Below, in pieces: positions 34,301 to 45,700 of a DNA stretch of 64,000 bases (position 1 is the first letter of the stretch; each line of letters begins with the position of its first letter). This DNA is from Lineus longissimus (Eukaryota; Nemertea; Pilidiophora; Heteronemertea; Lineidae), in contig NC_088308.1 in NCBI RefSeq assembly GCF_910592395.1, positions 27,853,501 through 27,917,500 on the forward strand, in the 5' to 3' direction. Below the pieces are notes generated by a model. It searched no databases and was not told the origin of the DNA. It saw only the letters and a list, made by a program, of their open reading frames with translations. A program made the position numbers and the translations under genes.

Positions 34301-35409
34301 ATATACCACCGGAACGGTTCATTGCCGAGGGTGTAGTCATTGATATTAAGGACAAGGCAAAGAAGAGTGCAGTGGCGCAGCTCACCATCGACGACATCAG
34401 TGCCTGGGAGAAGAGGAATGGGAATATACCGAGAGGCTCCATCGTCTTTATGAACTCTGGCTGGCAGTCCCGCTGGCCAAACAAGACGGAGTACCTTGGA
34501 ACCGCAACAAATGATATCACTAAACTCAGGTTTCCTGGCTTTCACCCAAATGCAGCCAAGTGGCTTGTCACGAATCGAGACATCGTGGGCGTCGGCGTTG
34601 ACACTGCGTCAGTCGATTTTGGACCATCACAGGACTTTACAGTACACATCACGCTTTCAGACCATAGTCTGTATATTATAGAAAACGTTGCCAACTTGGA
34701 TATGATTCCAGTGAAAGGTGCGACCATCTATGCCCTGCCCATGAAGATAGCAGGCGGAAGTGGGGCTCCTTGTCGCATTTTCGCCACCTGGAATTACACC
34801 ATCTCTGTCAAAGACTCAATTTTGGAACAGAAAAAAACTGAACTTTAAGCTAATCTGTATGATATGAAATGAGTGGTCAACAAATAAAATCATTATAGAC
34901 CCTGTAATGGCATGCTGTAGCCTGTATATCGTTTCACTTTCTTCACTTTTGAAGCAGCACAGCAGTGGCCGTATCAGCGACACTTTTAGAACTTCGACAG
35001 TCAACAACAAATCACTTTGATATATTATATATAGAAATAAGACCTCCCAATGACTTACTTGCCCCGCGCCCAAGAGATCCAGTTGATTGGATCAGTTAAA
35101 TGATTCAACGTCCCAAGGAGCGAACGATTTGGAGCGAAACGACTGGGGTCGAAAAGGTCAAGGAGCGAAACGACGGCCTGTGTGTGTGTGTGTGTGCAAT
35201 CGAGACCTGCGAATATGAGATATTGAGAATTTGGACGGATGATTACAGCGAAACCGCCCCTTTCAACAACACTCGAAATGAGAAGTTTCTTTCTATAATG
35301 AGTAAAAATGATAAAATGTGTAAAAAAATAGGGTACCTTCCGCTGGAAACTCTTCAAATTCGTCGTCTTCTTCGAGGAGACCGAGCTCAGGCTTTTCAGG
35401 ATTCGCCAT
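31382..35409 (-). CDS. SEM1: 26S proteasome complex subunit SEM1/DSS1
   Basis: SEM1/DSS1 is a small acidic disordered protein of the proteasome lid that also binds BRCA2 and the TREX-2 mRNA export complex. Exons in transcript order: 35409-35337 ([20 protein letters not shown]...FPAE), 31793-31697 ([11 protein letters not shown], then [20 protein letters not shown]) and 31430-31382 ([15 protein letters not shown], stop). The total is 72 aa, against 70 in human, with both acidic W-containing clusters intact. An in-frame ATG further upstream (35481) exists, but the start at 35409 gives the family length. Intron 1 (31794-35336, 3.5 kb) contains a complete opposite-strand cyclase-family gene and a LINE fragment, which is unusual for so small a gene. 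Confidence 0.95.
32707..33743 (-). mobile_element. Truncated, poly(A)-tailed non-LTR retrotransposon fragment (endonuclease domain)
   Basis: Minus-strand translations at 33300-33110 ([27 protein letters not shown]) and 33175-32895 ([30 protein letters not shown]) are the apurinic-endonuclease domain of a LINE ORF2. They lie in two different frames, so a frameshift near 33180 has broken the ORF. No reverse transcriptase follows. Instead the element ends at 32707-32731 in an A-rich tract (T-rich on +), as expected of a retroposed 3' end. It is absent from the paralogous copy 2. Possible target-site duplication: TCATGCGCT (left) against TTATGCACT (right), imperfect. Confidence 0.8.
33857..34848 (+). 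CDS. Secreted cyclase-family (PF04199) hydrolase, copy 1, nested in SEM1 intron
   Basis: This family includes bacterial kynurenine formamidase KynB and isatin hydrolase, which are metal-dependent amidohydrolases. Exons 33857-34038 and 34209-34848 give 273 aa. Residues 1-19 are a signal peptide ([18 protein letters not shown]). The family metal-binding motif [12 protein letters not shown] is intact at residues 72-83 (H72, H76, D78, H82). N-glycosylation sequons (NKT, NYT) fit secretion. ACTTTCAG directly precedes the ATG, so there may be a 5' UTR intron ending at the start codon. AATAAA is at 34883-34888. The gene is transcribed opposite to its host SEM1. The substrate cannot be told from sequence. 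Confidence 0.93.
35110..35174 (+). repeat. GAGCGAAACGAC dispersed repeat, second locus
   Basis: Three tandem-like units (GGAGCGAACGATTTG, GAGCGAAACGACTGG, GAGCGAAACGACGGCC) with an intervening TCGAAAAGGTCAAG match the repeat at 20286-20330. A GT dinucleotide run follows at about 35178-35195. It lies in SEM1 intron 1 between cyclase copy 1 and SEM1 exon 1. Confidence 0.6.
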
Positions 35410-36507
35410 TTTTATTGTTGTCGTTGACGATGGAGAGATGGCGCTGCCGTCGATGTAATGGAGCGATTCAGAGTCACCCATACGTTTGCATATACATGTA
35501 CGTTTGCATATACGTTTGCACAGTACGCTTCATTCAATAGAGATGTTGAGATTTATTCTTTTGCTCTTGAAACGGAAAACATTGCGCATGACCGGCTCGA
35601 TTCATAGTCGAAAGCCTTTGCGGTCTTCCAGCAAATTCGATTATTTACCAATGATTTTCTATGATTCCATAAAATACTGACTAATTTTCTTTCTCCGCGC
35701 AGTGCCAGCATGTGAGCGCAATTCATGTCAGAAGACAGCTGTTTGTGATCATAATATATTGTGTTTAAATGCAATAAGCACAAAGGCCCCTAAAGATAGT
35801 CGTATTGAAATGGCCTACAAAATGAGTTCAACATCCGTTTCGAAGACAACAGTTTGTGTCATTACCGCGTTGACAATTCACTTAAGGACCTACTTGATTC
35901 TGAACTGAAAATGTAGGTATTATCATCAGTGTTTTTCCGAATTTCTAACGCTATATCATCATGCTGGCTGAATTCTCGGTGCATAGTACTCGGTCGCATT
36001 CTAAGATTCAGTCTGAGGTTCCTCCTTTCATCATCGCTGAACTAGATGCCCTCCCTGGGCAGCCATCGAGTCATCCTGATAATTTCGGTCTCCTTATGAG
36101 GAACGAGGCCGGTCCACTGCGTCCAGAGTGTACGCTGAACACGTCGCTCCCATTTCTATGCGAGACGCTGCCACTATAACAAGGCACTTCCTCAGAGTGG
36201 TTCAATCCCACCTGACACATTTTGACCATTGCCTCCCCATGACTCAAACATCTCAAAATAGGGGTTAATGTTCCCTTCTCCGGCGACCCTGCACACTTGA
36301 GATCGATGACACGAATAAGGCCTTTGTGAAACAGATTCGGATTACTTCACTTTAGGGTAAGAGGCGCGGCACAACCAGCATGAGAGCTTCGGCGTAGATA
36401 CTTTGTTAACAGTAATCAGTGCCTCTCCCTGTCATGCGCCGCTGTTAGATGACTGATCCTTACGCACGCTATCGCGGCTTCACATCCGCCTGATTTGTAA
36501 CTTTCAG
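35410..36507. other. SEM1 upstream region and cyclase copy 2 promoter
   Basis: This 1.1-kb interval lies between the divergent SEM1 start and cyclase copy 2. It has a short tandem of TACGTTTGCATA units at about 35482-35520. From 36222 onward it aligns with the upstream flank of copy 1. No additional gene is seen. Confidence 0.6.
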
Positions 36508-37608
36508 ATGGCCGCAATCATCATCCTTCTCCTGTCACTGGCCATGCAGGTCCGAGGCGCCGCCGTCAAACCAGGCAGCATGGTGGACATGTCTTATCCA
36601 TTCGATGAGAAGACCATTTACTGGCCGACGGCGAATGCATACAAGATGACCATTAATTTCAGAAACAAGACAGATAAGGGATATTGGTAGGTATAACCAC
36701 TAATGAAACGTTGATCGATCGTTGAACCAGTATTTGAAATCAGTAAATGAGGTGTAGAACATAGTGACATTTGCCTGAACTTTGATATGGGACTAGTTAT
36801 TCAGCCGAGACCATCATCATTATTTCGGACTCACTTCAATATGACTCTCTCCAGGTATGAAACCAACGACTTGTCAGCTGCAGAACATGGGGGTACCCAT
36901 CTGGATGCCCCCGCTCATTTCTCCAAGGGCAAATGGCGTGTGGGTGATATACCACCGGAACGGTTCATTGCCGAGGGTGTAGTCATTGATATTAAGGACA
37001 AGGCAAAGAAGAGTGCAGTGGCGCAGCTCACCATCGACGACATCAATGCCTGGGAGATGAGGAATGGGAATATATCGAGAGGCTCCATCGTCTTTATGAA
37101 CTCTGGCTGGCAGTCCCGCTGGCCAAACAAGACGGAGTACCTTGGAACCGCAACAAATGATATCACTAAACTCAGGTTTCCTGGCTTTCACCCAAATGCA
37201 GCCAAGTGGCTTGTCACGAATCGAGACATCGTGGGCGTCGGCGTTGACACCGCGTCAGCCGATTTTGGACCATCACAGGACTTTACAGTACACATCACGC
37301 TTACCGACCATAGTCTGTATATTATAGAAAACGTTGCCAACTTGGATATGATTCCAGTGAAAGGTGCGACCATCTATGCCCTGCCCATGAAGATAGCAGG
37401 CGGAAGTGGGGCTCCTTGTCGCATTTTCGCCACCTGGAATTACACCATCTCTGGCAAAGACTCGATTTTCGAAGAGAAAAAAACTGAACTTTAAGCTAAT
37501 CTGTATGATATGAAATGAGTGGTCAACAAATAAAATCAAAGACCCTGTATATAGTTTCACTTTCTTCACTTTTGAAGCAGCAGTGGCCGTATCAGCGGCA
37601 CTTTTAGA
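36222..37608 (+). repeat. Segmental duplication, copy 2
   Basis: This is the compact copy of the block at 31876-34992, without the two insertions. The match is much tighter through the gene body, intron and 3' UTR than in the upstream flank. Homology stops abruptly after ACTTTTAGAA near 37608. Confidence 0.8.
36508..37494 (+). CDS. Secreted cyclase-family (PF04199) hydrolase, copy 2
   Basis: Exons 36508-36686 and 36855-37494 give 272 aa, differing from copy 1 at only a handful of residues. Examples are IIILLLSLAMQ in the signal peptide, TANAY for EDRSY near residue 40, and FEEKKTEL for LEQKKTEL at the end. The metal motif [12 protein letters not shown] is intact (H71, H75, D77, H81). The intron and the AATAAA signal (37529-37534) are conserved with copy 1. 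It lies outside SEM1, on the far side of SEM1 exon 1. Both copies are open and look functional. The substrate is unknown. Confidence 0.93.
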
Positions 37609-39028
37609 AGATTATGGACGGCCCAAACTATTATGGTAACGTTAGTTTATCAAATAGGGGATATTTGAGTGGATTCTACCCCCTGGCCGGAAGTAACTTG
37701 CCTGGTTACTCAAGGAAGGCTACCTCCGACAATCAATAACATAGAGAGGATTGTGACTGGTCGCGCAATGCAGAAAGCCATGACGGCACCTGTTCGGTTT
37801 CACAGTATACGTCCAATGCACGCTGTCCTGTCTTTCTCGTAGAACACTGAACAGTGAGCTAACAGCCATGCCTCCGTCACGACTAGAGAACTGTCTAGAG
37901 AGCGATGTTTATCATGATTTGCCTTGATTTGTCTAGGATGGAAGGAATATCACATCAAAAGAATCATTTAATTTATTAAGACAATGTAACTTTTCAAATC
38001 TAAATACATGAGAATTTTTTTTAATATATCTACTATGACATCTTCTCTGATATACTTCTAAATATCAAACCATAGAAGATGTATCATTACAAGAAATTAT
38101 CAAAATGTCCAAAATGTAAACCATGGAAATGTAAAACTTTTCGGAAATATATCCTAACCTCGACCTCCGTTTCAGCGTGGACCTTGCTGATCTTGGACCA
38201 TCACATTGTTCCCCCGAAGTGGTGTCATTTAAAAAGTTCGACCATAAGCCAATCACATCCAATTCATTATTCATGTACTTTGTTAACGGGATCAAGGTCT
38301 GTATTCTATGTGATTTCAAACGTCTCTCATTATCTCATTTCAACAAATATTGGTGCTCGAACGACCTGTTCGCTACAATGAAGGAAGAAAGGAATCTACA
38401 ATTCAATGTATAAATGACCACCACTCTCAATGGCGAAATACCAGTAAAGCCAAGTACAATGTATATCCTGTAAATACTTTTATGTGTAAATAAATTTTAC
38501 ATTATCAAAAAAAAGAAGTGGTGTCATACTGCTTGAAGGGATTTGGGTCATATGGCAGGATCAGTTGATTTTCCAGAGGCGTTGTGAGGGACGAAATCAG
38601 CGCCTGCAGTGTCAAGATTGAGGGGCGATTGCAATGGGCCACCGTAGATTTCCAACATGGCCGCGACCGTTGTAGAGTTATTTTTTCCTATTTTTTCGCC
38701 TTTTACGTTTATTTTTCATCTTCCAATGCTGTCCTGGTGTGACAAGCAAAACAGAAATATATATTTTTACATTTTTCAACATATCACCACCGGTTAGATG
38801 GTATTTGTTTCACCTAATCATAAACAAAAGCAATATTAAGTTGGATCATCACCGTACCTGTCTATGGCATGCATTGCATGCTGTATCCATGTATGCAGTG
38901 TACTATGTCTATGTCTATGTACTCAGTACGTCATACGATACATGCAGTAATGTCAGTGTACATGAATGCATTTAACTTTTCTCTCGATTACAGAGAGGAG
39001 GATGAGGCATAACCAGTAACCGGGTACC
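37609..39028. other. Intergenic region between cyclase copy 2 and ALG1
   Basis: This 1.4-kb interval contains the retroposed insertion at 38229-38514. Its right part probably holds the ALG1 5' UTR: an acceptor-like TCTCGATTACAG ends near 38993, suggesting a 5' UTR intron. Confidence 0.5.
38229..38514 (+). mobile_element. Retroposed 286-bp insertion with poly(A) and 13-bp target-site duplication
   Basis: GAAGTGGTGTCAT occurs at 38216-38228 and again, perfectly, at 38515-38527. The segment between ends in AATAAA (38489-38494) followed 13 nt later by a short A tract, directly before the second repeat. These are the marks of LINE-type retroposition of a polyadenylated RNA (SINE, 5'-truncated element or 3' UTR fragment). 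I do not recognise the source sequence. Confidence 0.85.
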
Positions 39029-42000
39029 ATGTTGTTCATCGTCCTCCCATCCTTCATCGCCATTGGCCTGGCCTCATTACTTGTCCTTGTTTTTGGGAGG
39101 AGGTTCCTGCTGTCTGGGAAAAAGCGAGTTTCTGTAGTTGTCTTGGGAGATATTGGCCGAAGTCCACGGATGCAATACCACGCCTTGTCATTTAGTAGAC
39201 ATTCATATGCTGTCGATCTGATTGGATATGGAGGTGAGATGAAGAATTAGAATGATAGATCATGTGAGTGACTCAATCGAAATAGTCCCTCACCCTTGAA
39301 CTAAATATGCGATCATCTTTGAGGAATCAGGACGGTATTTTATTTTTGATCTTGGGGAGGGGGAGGCTCTCTGGTGGGGGGGGGGGGGTGGCTGAAGAGA
39401 GGCCAAATCTGGGAGATGTCTGGGTTTGGAAAATTGCTTCAGCTTTGCCCCCTAAATTCGGCCCTGGAAATATGAGTTCATTGAAGCGTTATAATAACTT
39501 TTCTTTGTAGGATCGTTATCGCATAAAGACTTACAACAAAATAAGTTTATCCAACAACACTACATGAGGGAACCACCAGCATTCTTTAAATGTAAGTAGA
39601 ACTTGGAGCACCACCAACTTCAGACTTTGTGCTCTGGCGACATGTTAAAATGTTATTCAAACCAACATATTGGCAGTTCCTCTCAAAGGTTTTCCTAAAC
39701 TTTACCTGCATTCATGTTGGTCGGAATCATTTGTGATGCTTTGTATTTTGTTGTGCTTTTATATTGAAGGTTCTAGTTTACTCCATATTTTCAGATTTCC
39801 CACGGATGATGATCTATTTGTTGAAGGTGATTTGGCAGAGTGCTGTCCTCCTCCTCTCTATGATGTCAGTAGAGAAACCAAAACTGGTGCTTTTACAGAA
39901 TCCCCCTGCAGTTCCCTCTTTAGCCGTGGCGTGGTTAGTTTGTAAGCTACAAGGGAGTCTGCTGATGGTCGACTGGCACAACTATGGCTACACAATCCTA
40001 AGTCTTGCCTTGTGTGATAAACATCCACTCGTCGTATTCTCAAAATGGTGAGTGAAAGCGCCGTTTCTGATGACGTTGTTGTTTGGAGTGGTTAATGTGT
40101 TATATGTTCTGTAGCACTGGAAAGCATGGTGTCACATGGCATCACATTTTCCTACCCATCCAATTTGATGATACTGTAGATGAATGTTAACAAGACACTC
40201 AAGAAATAATTCATTCACCCTATAATGGAGGCAAACTATAAATCTGTAGATTATTTCCGAATGTATTATGGAATCATGGACATTTCTTTTCCCTAGAATA
40301 TATATCTATTGCAACATCCCTAAATGTCTCCAACATGTACTTCTTGGACATATCTTTCAGGTATGAGCATTTGTTTGGTCGATTCAATGATATCAATATC
40401 TGTGTGACTAATGCCATGAGAGATGACTTACAAAAGAACTGGAATATCAGGTAAGTGAGGACTTGAAGCCAGTCTTAGTGAATCAGAATTAAGTCTTTGG
40501 CCATTTGCAATAGATTTACGGTCAACATATATAAATTTCCCATGTTTTTCCAGGGCTGTTACTATTTATGACCGGCCTCCCTCAATCTTCAAGAGATTAT
40601 CAGTCAAAGAGCAACATGACCTGTTTCTGAAACTATCCAAGGAGTACCCCATCTTTGCCGATGTGTAAGTCACTTCATACGTTTCCCTTTCCCAATTCTA
40701 GTTATCCTGTGGAAAATGATTTTATTAAACTAAGGTAGCATGTTCTTTTGACAAGTGGTGTAAAGTACAGTAGAACCTCTCTATCAAGGGCTACGTCACT
40801 GAAGCAGTTGTGACTGTCACAACTACTTTCAGTTCCAGCAAAGGTGAGGGCAACTTCAGCCTTCAATGACAATGTATTCAGTTGTACACTGCAAAATGCA
40901 TATTCTGTCTATAATAGCATTGCCTCTTTCCCTTCAGTGAAGGTAATGAGCAAGCCACAGCCATAACAGAAGAGCTTCCCGACAGAAGAATTCAGCTGAG
41001 ATCAGACCGGCCTGCTGTCATTGTTAGCAGCACGAGCTGGACGCAAGATGAAGACTTCTCTTTGTTACTTAAAGCCTTAGAAGATTATGAACTGGCCGTT
41101 GGTGCTGGGCATACATTGCCCAAAATTATTTGTGCAATTACCGGTGAGTTCTGTGTGATCAACAATGATGGATTCAAGACTCTTTACCGTGTTCATGTAG
41201 GTGTCTACAGGAGACTTTAAAGATACTGGATATCGAGTGTAGTTGTTGTTGTTGAATCAGATATACGGTCATAAAGAGATTAACTCTTCAATGTTGTTAT
41301 CATGGTTTTGCTTGTTTCAGGTAAAGGTCCTCAGCGATCGTACTACCAGGAGCTTATAAACCAGAATGATTGGCAACACGTCAAGATTATCACTCCATGG
41401 TTAGCTGCGGAAGATTATCCCAAATTACTTGGTAAGAAAACCTGCTTCTTCTCTTAGTCTGTTGCTTGTTGATTTTGAACTTGTTGGCAGCCCTTTGTTC
41501 CAGGGTCAGATTATCGTAAGGTTTCCCTGTAATAGTGCCATATGATGCCCTTCAATATAAACCGTCTGAATGTGTGTAAGATCGATAATGTTCTAAGAAG
41601 ATATATTGAAATCTCAGAACACACAAACTCTTCCATCTATCTATCCTAAGGCCATTTGCACTCAAATTGGTAGATATTGTTGGTTTCATGTGGCGTAGCT
41701 GATGTCAAGTCCGACTGGCAAAAACTGGAACTGTTTGTAAACAATTTCTACTTTTCTTTGTTCCAAGGATCGTCTGATCTTGGCGTCTGCCTCCACACAT
41801 CTTCCAGTGGCCTTGACCTTCCCATGAAGGTCGTTGATATGTTTGGTTGTGGTCTTCCTGTATGTGCCATCAAGTACAAAAGGTAAGGCTTCTCCATCTT
41901 GCTTGTAGTATGGGGAAATATAACAAATTGAGGGGAATGACTGTGAATGGTGAAGATGGAGCAAGAGGCCTGCCTTAATTGTAAGTTATGTCAACTACAC

Positions 42001-42732
42001 TAATACCTCTTTATAGACTGACAAATGCTGTCCATAATGGAGAGATGTCCTGATTGTAGAGGTTCAGTTGAATGGAAATGTGACCAAAACGAGTATTCTT
42101 AATAGAGAGGGTGTCCTGCTAAGAGAGGTGTTTGCCAATATAGGTTCCACTCTATTGAAATGAGTGCCTAGCATTGAGTTGGGTACTGGGCTTGGACATT
42201 TTGTTCACTTGAATAAACTAATGACTTCCATTCTTTCCAGTCTCCATGAACTAGTCAGAGATGGAGAGAATGGTGTTGTATTTACATTTGCCTTTGAGCT
42301 TGGCATCGCGATACGAGTAAGTCATACATTGAGACTGCAACGATACATGAACCATCACCTCTTAAATGATGCGATGTCTTAAGTTGGCCTCATCTGAGAT
42401 AAAGGCACTCCGTAGTGAAGTTGGGTTCCACTGGATTTCTGAGCAAGCAAAGCTCATCACTAGAAAAACAAATCAGAACAAGGCTTCATATTGTTTTATC
42501 AACTTAGATTTATTTGTGAGTTCTTCATTCGTTGGTACATTCACCTTCGTATCCTGTATTCTCCTCATGTCTAAGAAGTCATTTATTCTCTTCACTTTCT
42601 CTTCAGGAGCTACTTGAACCCTTCCCTAAAGATCAGACTCGACTGGACAAGTACAGGGAGAATATCCGATCATTCCAGGCATTGCGATGGGATAAGAACT
42701 GGGATGAACACATACTGCCCCTCATTCAATGA
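39029..42732 (+). CDS. ALG1: Chitobiosyldiphosphodolichol beta-mannosyltransferase (ALG1)
   Basis: ALG1 (glycosyltransferase family 33) adds the first mannose to GlcNAc2-PP-dolichol on the cytosolic face of the ER during N-glycan precursor synthesis. Exons: 39029-39233, 39511-39591, 39795-40047, 40361-40450, 40554-40664, 40938-41143, 41321-41431, 41768-41882, 42241-42316 and 42607-42732. They give 457 aa with all phases consistent (human 464). There is an N-terminal membrane anchor at about residues 3-24. Family signatures are [24 protein letters not shown]-like [49 protein letters not shown] and [20 protein letters not shown], the donor-site region. AATAAA is at 43176-43181. Identity is secure. 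Confidence 0.96.
40765..40800. repeat. AGTAGAACCTCTCTAT repeat fragment in ALG1 intron 5
   Basis: ACAGTAGAACCTCTCTATCA matches the end sequence of the element at 29518. A related longer stretch lies at 42002-42160 in ALG1 intron 8, with several AGAGAGGTGT/ACCTCTTTATAG units in both orientations. They are fragments of one dispersed repeat family. Confidence 0.4.
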
Positions 42733-45700
42733 GGTTTCATGCATCTATTAATGACTGACTATCCATCTATTTATGAGCAATATTCAGGAGATTCATATCA
42801 CGCGAGTTGAGATAGTCCTAAGTGATTGTACTGCCTTGCAGTGTTGTGCATTTTTGAGGACACCCAACTCTCTCACTGATTTTCTGGAAGCGAGGTATGT
42901 TCTCTTGAGCACAAACTTAGGAATGGTATCTCTAAATTCGAGATTACAAGTGAAGTGTTTCCTCCTGTTCATTCGTCTTGTGGTTCCACGGAGTACAGTA
43001 ATCGACATATAGCTCTGTCCATCAATCTGTCCATCTCTGGCACATCCATTTACTGGTAATGTTGTTGACACTGAAAATGTACCTCTTGGTCATATCATGA
43101 TTACCATTTGGAAATGGCTCTGATGATATTTCTACTTGTCACATCCTTATGATAATGACTGTATTCTGCTATCTAAATAAATAAATCTATCTGTTTTAAT
43201 AAGTTCTTCATTCGGTCTGTTGGTTGTTATGAACCAAAGATGGCATACCATCCAAGATTGATGGTACACACATGTGATAGGAGGATGTCACAACCCCATC
43301 GACAGGATCTCCAGGTGGCAAGAGGGATCTCTAAGAGGTTGAATGACTGCTATCTGGGGGTTTATGGCATATTCCGTCGCACAGAGGAAAGTAGTGAGTT
43401 GGTGGTAAATCCTGGCAGGTCTCCATGTGGCTGTAGAATGGTTGCACAAAGGTTGATTCAGTCTGCACAGGCCACACAGGTGACAGTAGTCAGTTGGCTG
43501 AACATCCTGGTGCCGGGATTCACACCCGGGAGCGAAATTATCCTAATGCAACTGTCCTGTGACAAGGTCTCTCTGTCAGGCGCCGGGAAGTCCGCCTAAG
43601 GGGTTGTTGAGTGATGCAACATAGTCTAGAAGTGGCTCATCTCTGGGCAGCTGTTGGGGGGGGGGACGGCACCATGAATAAATACATGTACATGACATTA
43701 CTCTACCGCCCTTAGCTGCCTGGCGATCATTGATACTGAGAAGCTAGGCTGTACCTTCGAGCTTCGAACAAACAGTCCAATGCTGTTTCAAGGACGCGCT
43801 GCATTGAAGAGGATAAGATCTTCCTTCGTAACTTGATAATGGTGACAGAATTAATCCGCTGTATAATCGTATCATTGACCCGAGCCGCCTCAATTCCATC
43901 TCGTTCTATTTGATTAACTCCAAGCCCTTGGTGATGATGAGCAGGGTGGGGTCTTCTGGCCCAGGTAAACTGATGTGTGTGACATCCGGCTAGCTGGACT
44001 AAGGACAAGCGTCGATGTAAACTATTAATTTCAAGGTTAAAGTCAATCTGTGCCTCTGACATTGGGTTTTCACATATCATCTATTCCGGCATCAGAGCAG
44101 GCGGCAGCATATAGCTTCGGTCAAAAAGAGGACAACCCAAGAATGGTTAAAAGAGCACTGAGTTATTATCGATTGTCACCGAGGCTCCAGTTTCCTCCTA
44201 CTGGCCCTGGGACCATCGCCCGAATTAGCAACAACTCCCTTGAATCAGCTACAACTTACAAAACGGAACTCCTTGCGCATTGCCTGACAGGTCAGTATTG
44301 TTGCATGATGATTGAAAATTAGTCAATATGCAATTACCTCGAATCAATAAGTCTTAATCCAATTTGATACGAAATTCATAATCAATTTGATGAACAAATG
44401 AGATTCTGGCTAATCTAGGTCTAATTAGTAACATGGTCTCTTCCCGATACCGCGGGACTGAAGACACACCTGTTTGTCCTACTATGGTCAACCCATGATA
44501 AAGACAATTACGAAAGCGTTGAGGTCGTTTTAAAGGAAGACTATGAGAAAAAACCAGGAGGGCCATATTAAGTCAAGTCTTAGTCACCGGTTCGTCTATC
44601 TTAGACTCCTATGAAGTCTATCTCATCATTCTGATCGTCTTTCCTACCAGGCGACAGGACGAGGCCAGTCTTTCTAGGATTGTAGTGACGAATGTTTTGT
44701 CACTGTGTCAAACTAGACCCAGTTCTCTGTGCAGCCCTGATCCTGCCCATATAGTTCCCTTTCTTGTTAGTCTTAAAATGAATCTTGCAATACGCAATCC
44801 AGACTGCAGACTAACTGCTGAACAAGTTATCAGCGCAATGGGCTTGAATTTTCTGTGGCATGAATAGTTAGAGCGACCTCAGCACAGGAGTCGGTCATCG
44901 GAAGAATGCGTCTCTAGTGAGTAAGAGAAGAGCCAAATTGGTAAAGGGGCTAGTTTCTATAGCTTAGCACCTTAATCCGCCATCGAACGTTGACATGACG
45001 CAAATTACATTGCAGGCCTGAACTTCTAAGGTGATGTTACGAGATAACAGAGACAAGCGGCGGCGGCTGTGATCAGATTCATCAAGCTTAGTAGTCAGTG
45101 GCCACGATTCTTCTCACTGATGACTGGTGTATTATTGATAAAGGGGATACAACGCTAGTCATATATTGGAGTAGATCTTGATTTCTCTAAGTGTAGACCG
45201 ACTTAAAGCCCCTCCCTGGAGCTCATGTTGGAGGGGCGTCAATCCTGAACCTCTTGGTCTTGTATATACTCCCTTTAAATGTAGGCAGATGAAAAACCTT
45301 GGTGGTCATGATGATTTTTGTCGGGATTCTTATACTTTGTAAGGCGTAGCGGAAAGGAAAGCGCCGACAGCCGCCAGGCCAATGACCCATCGCCACGGAA
45401 CCTCATAATGTATACGAGTCGCCAATTCAGCTTGTCCTTGATGATGTGCTCCTTAGCATCATTAATAGGAAAAGTGTTTCGCTTATCGGGATTAGGGCAG
45501 CGAGTTGAGATGTGATTAAATCAGTTCTAATCCAAATCAACTTCTGATCGCATGCTCTTATCGATCGATCAGAACCCGATCAGGGCAATCTCGTCTCCTT
45601 GATGTAATCAATCATTACCGAGGCTGGGACCAGGTTGTTACGCAAGGCTGGGAAATTGGAATATAAAGGTATAAAGCTGACAATAGGATGTACGGATGTT

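Larger units (their letters stand above)
31876..34992 (+). repeat. Segmental duplication, copy 1 (inside SEM1 intron 1)
   Basis: This block corresponds to 36222-37608. Shared landmarks are ACTTCACTTTAGGGTA, CAACCAGCATGA, TAATCAGTGC and CCCTCCCTGTCATGCGC, then GTTAGATGACTGA and the whole cyclase gene with its intron and 3' UTR up to about 34992. Copy 1 carries two extra segments not in copy 2: about 32062-32676 and the LINE fragment at 32707-33743. Confidence 0.8.

Noticed and set aside
35410-35481. Upstream in-frame ATG of SEM1 (adds 24 residues)
   Set aside because: Would make SEM1 96 aa with an unrelated N-terminus; the 35409 start gives the conserved family length.
43240-43599. 119-codon ORF after ALG1
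   Set aside because: Spans a tRNA-like repeat and has no recognisable protein signature.
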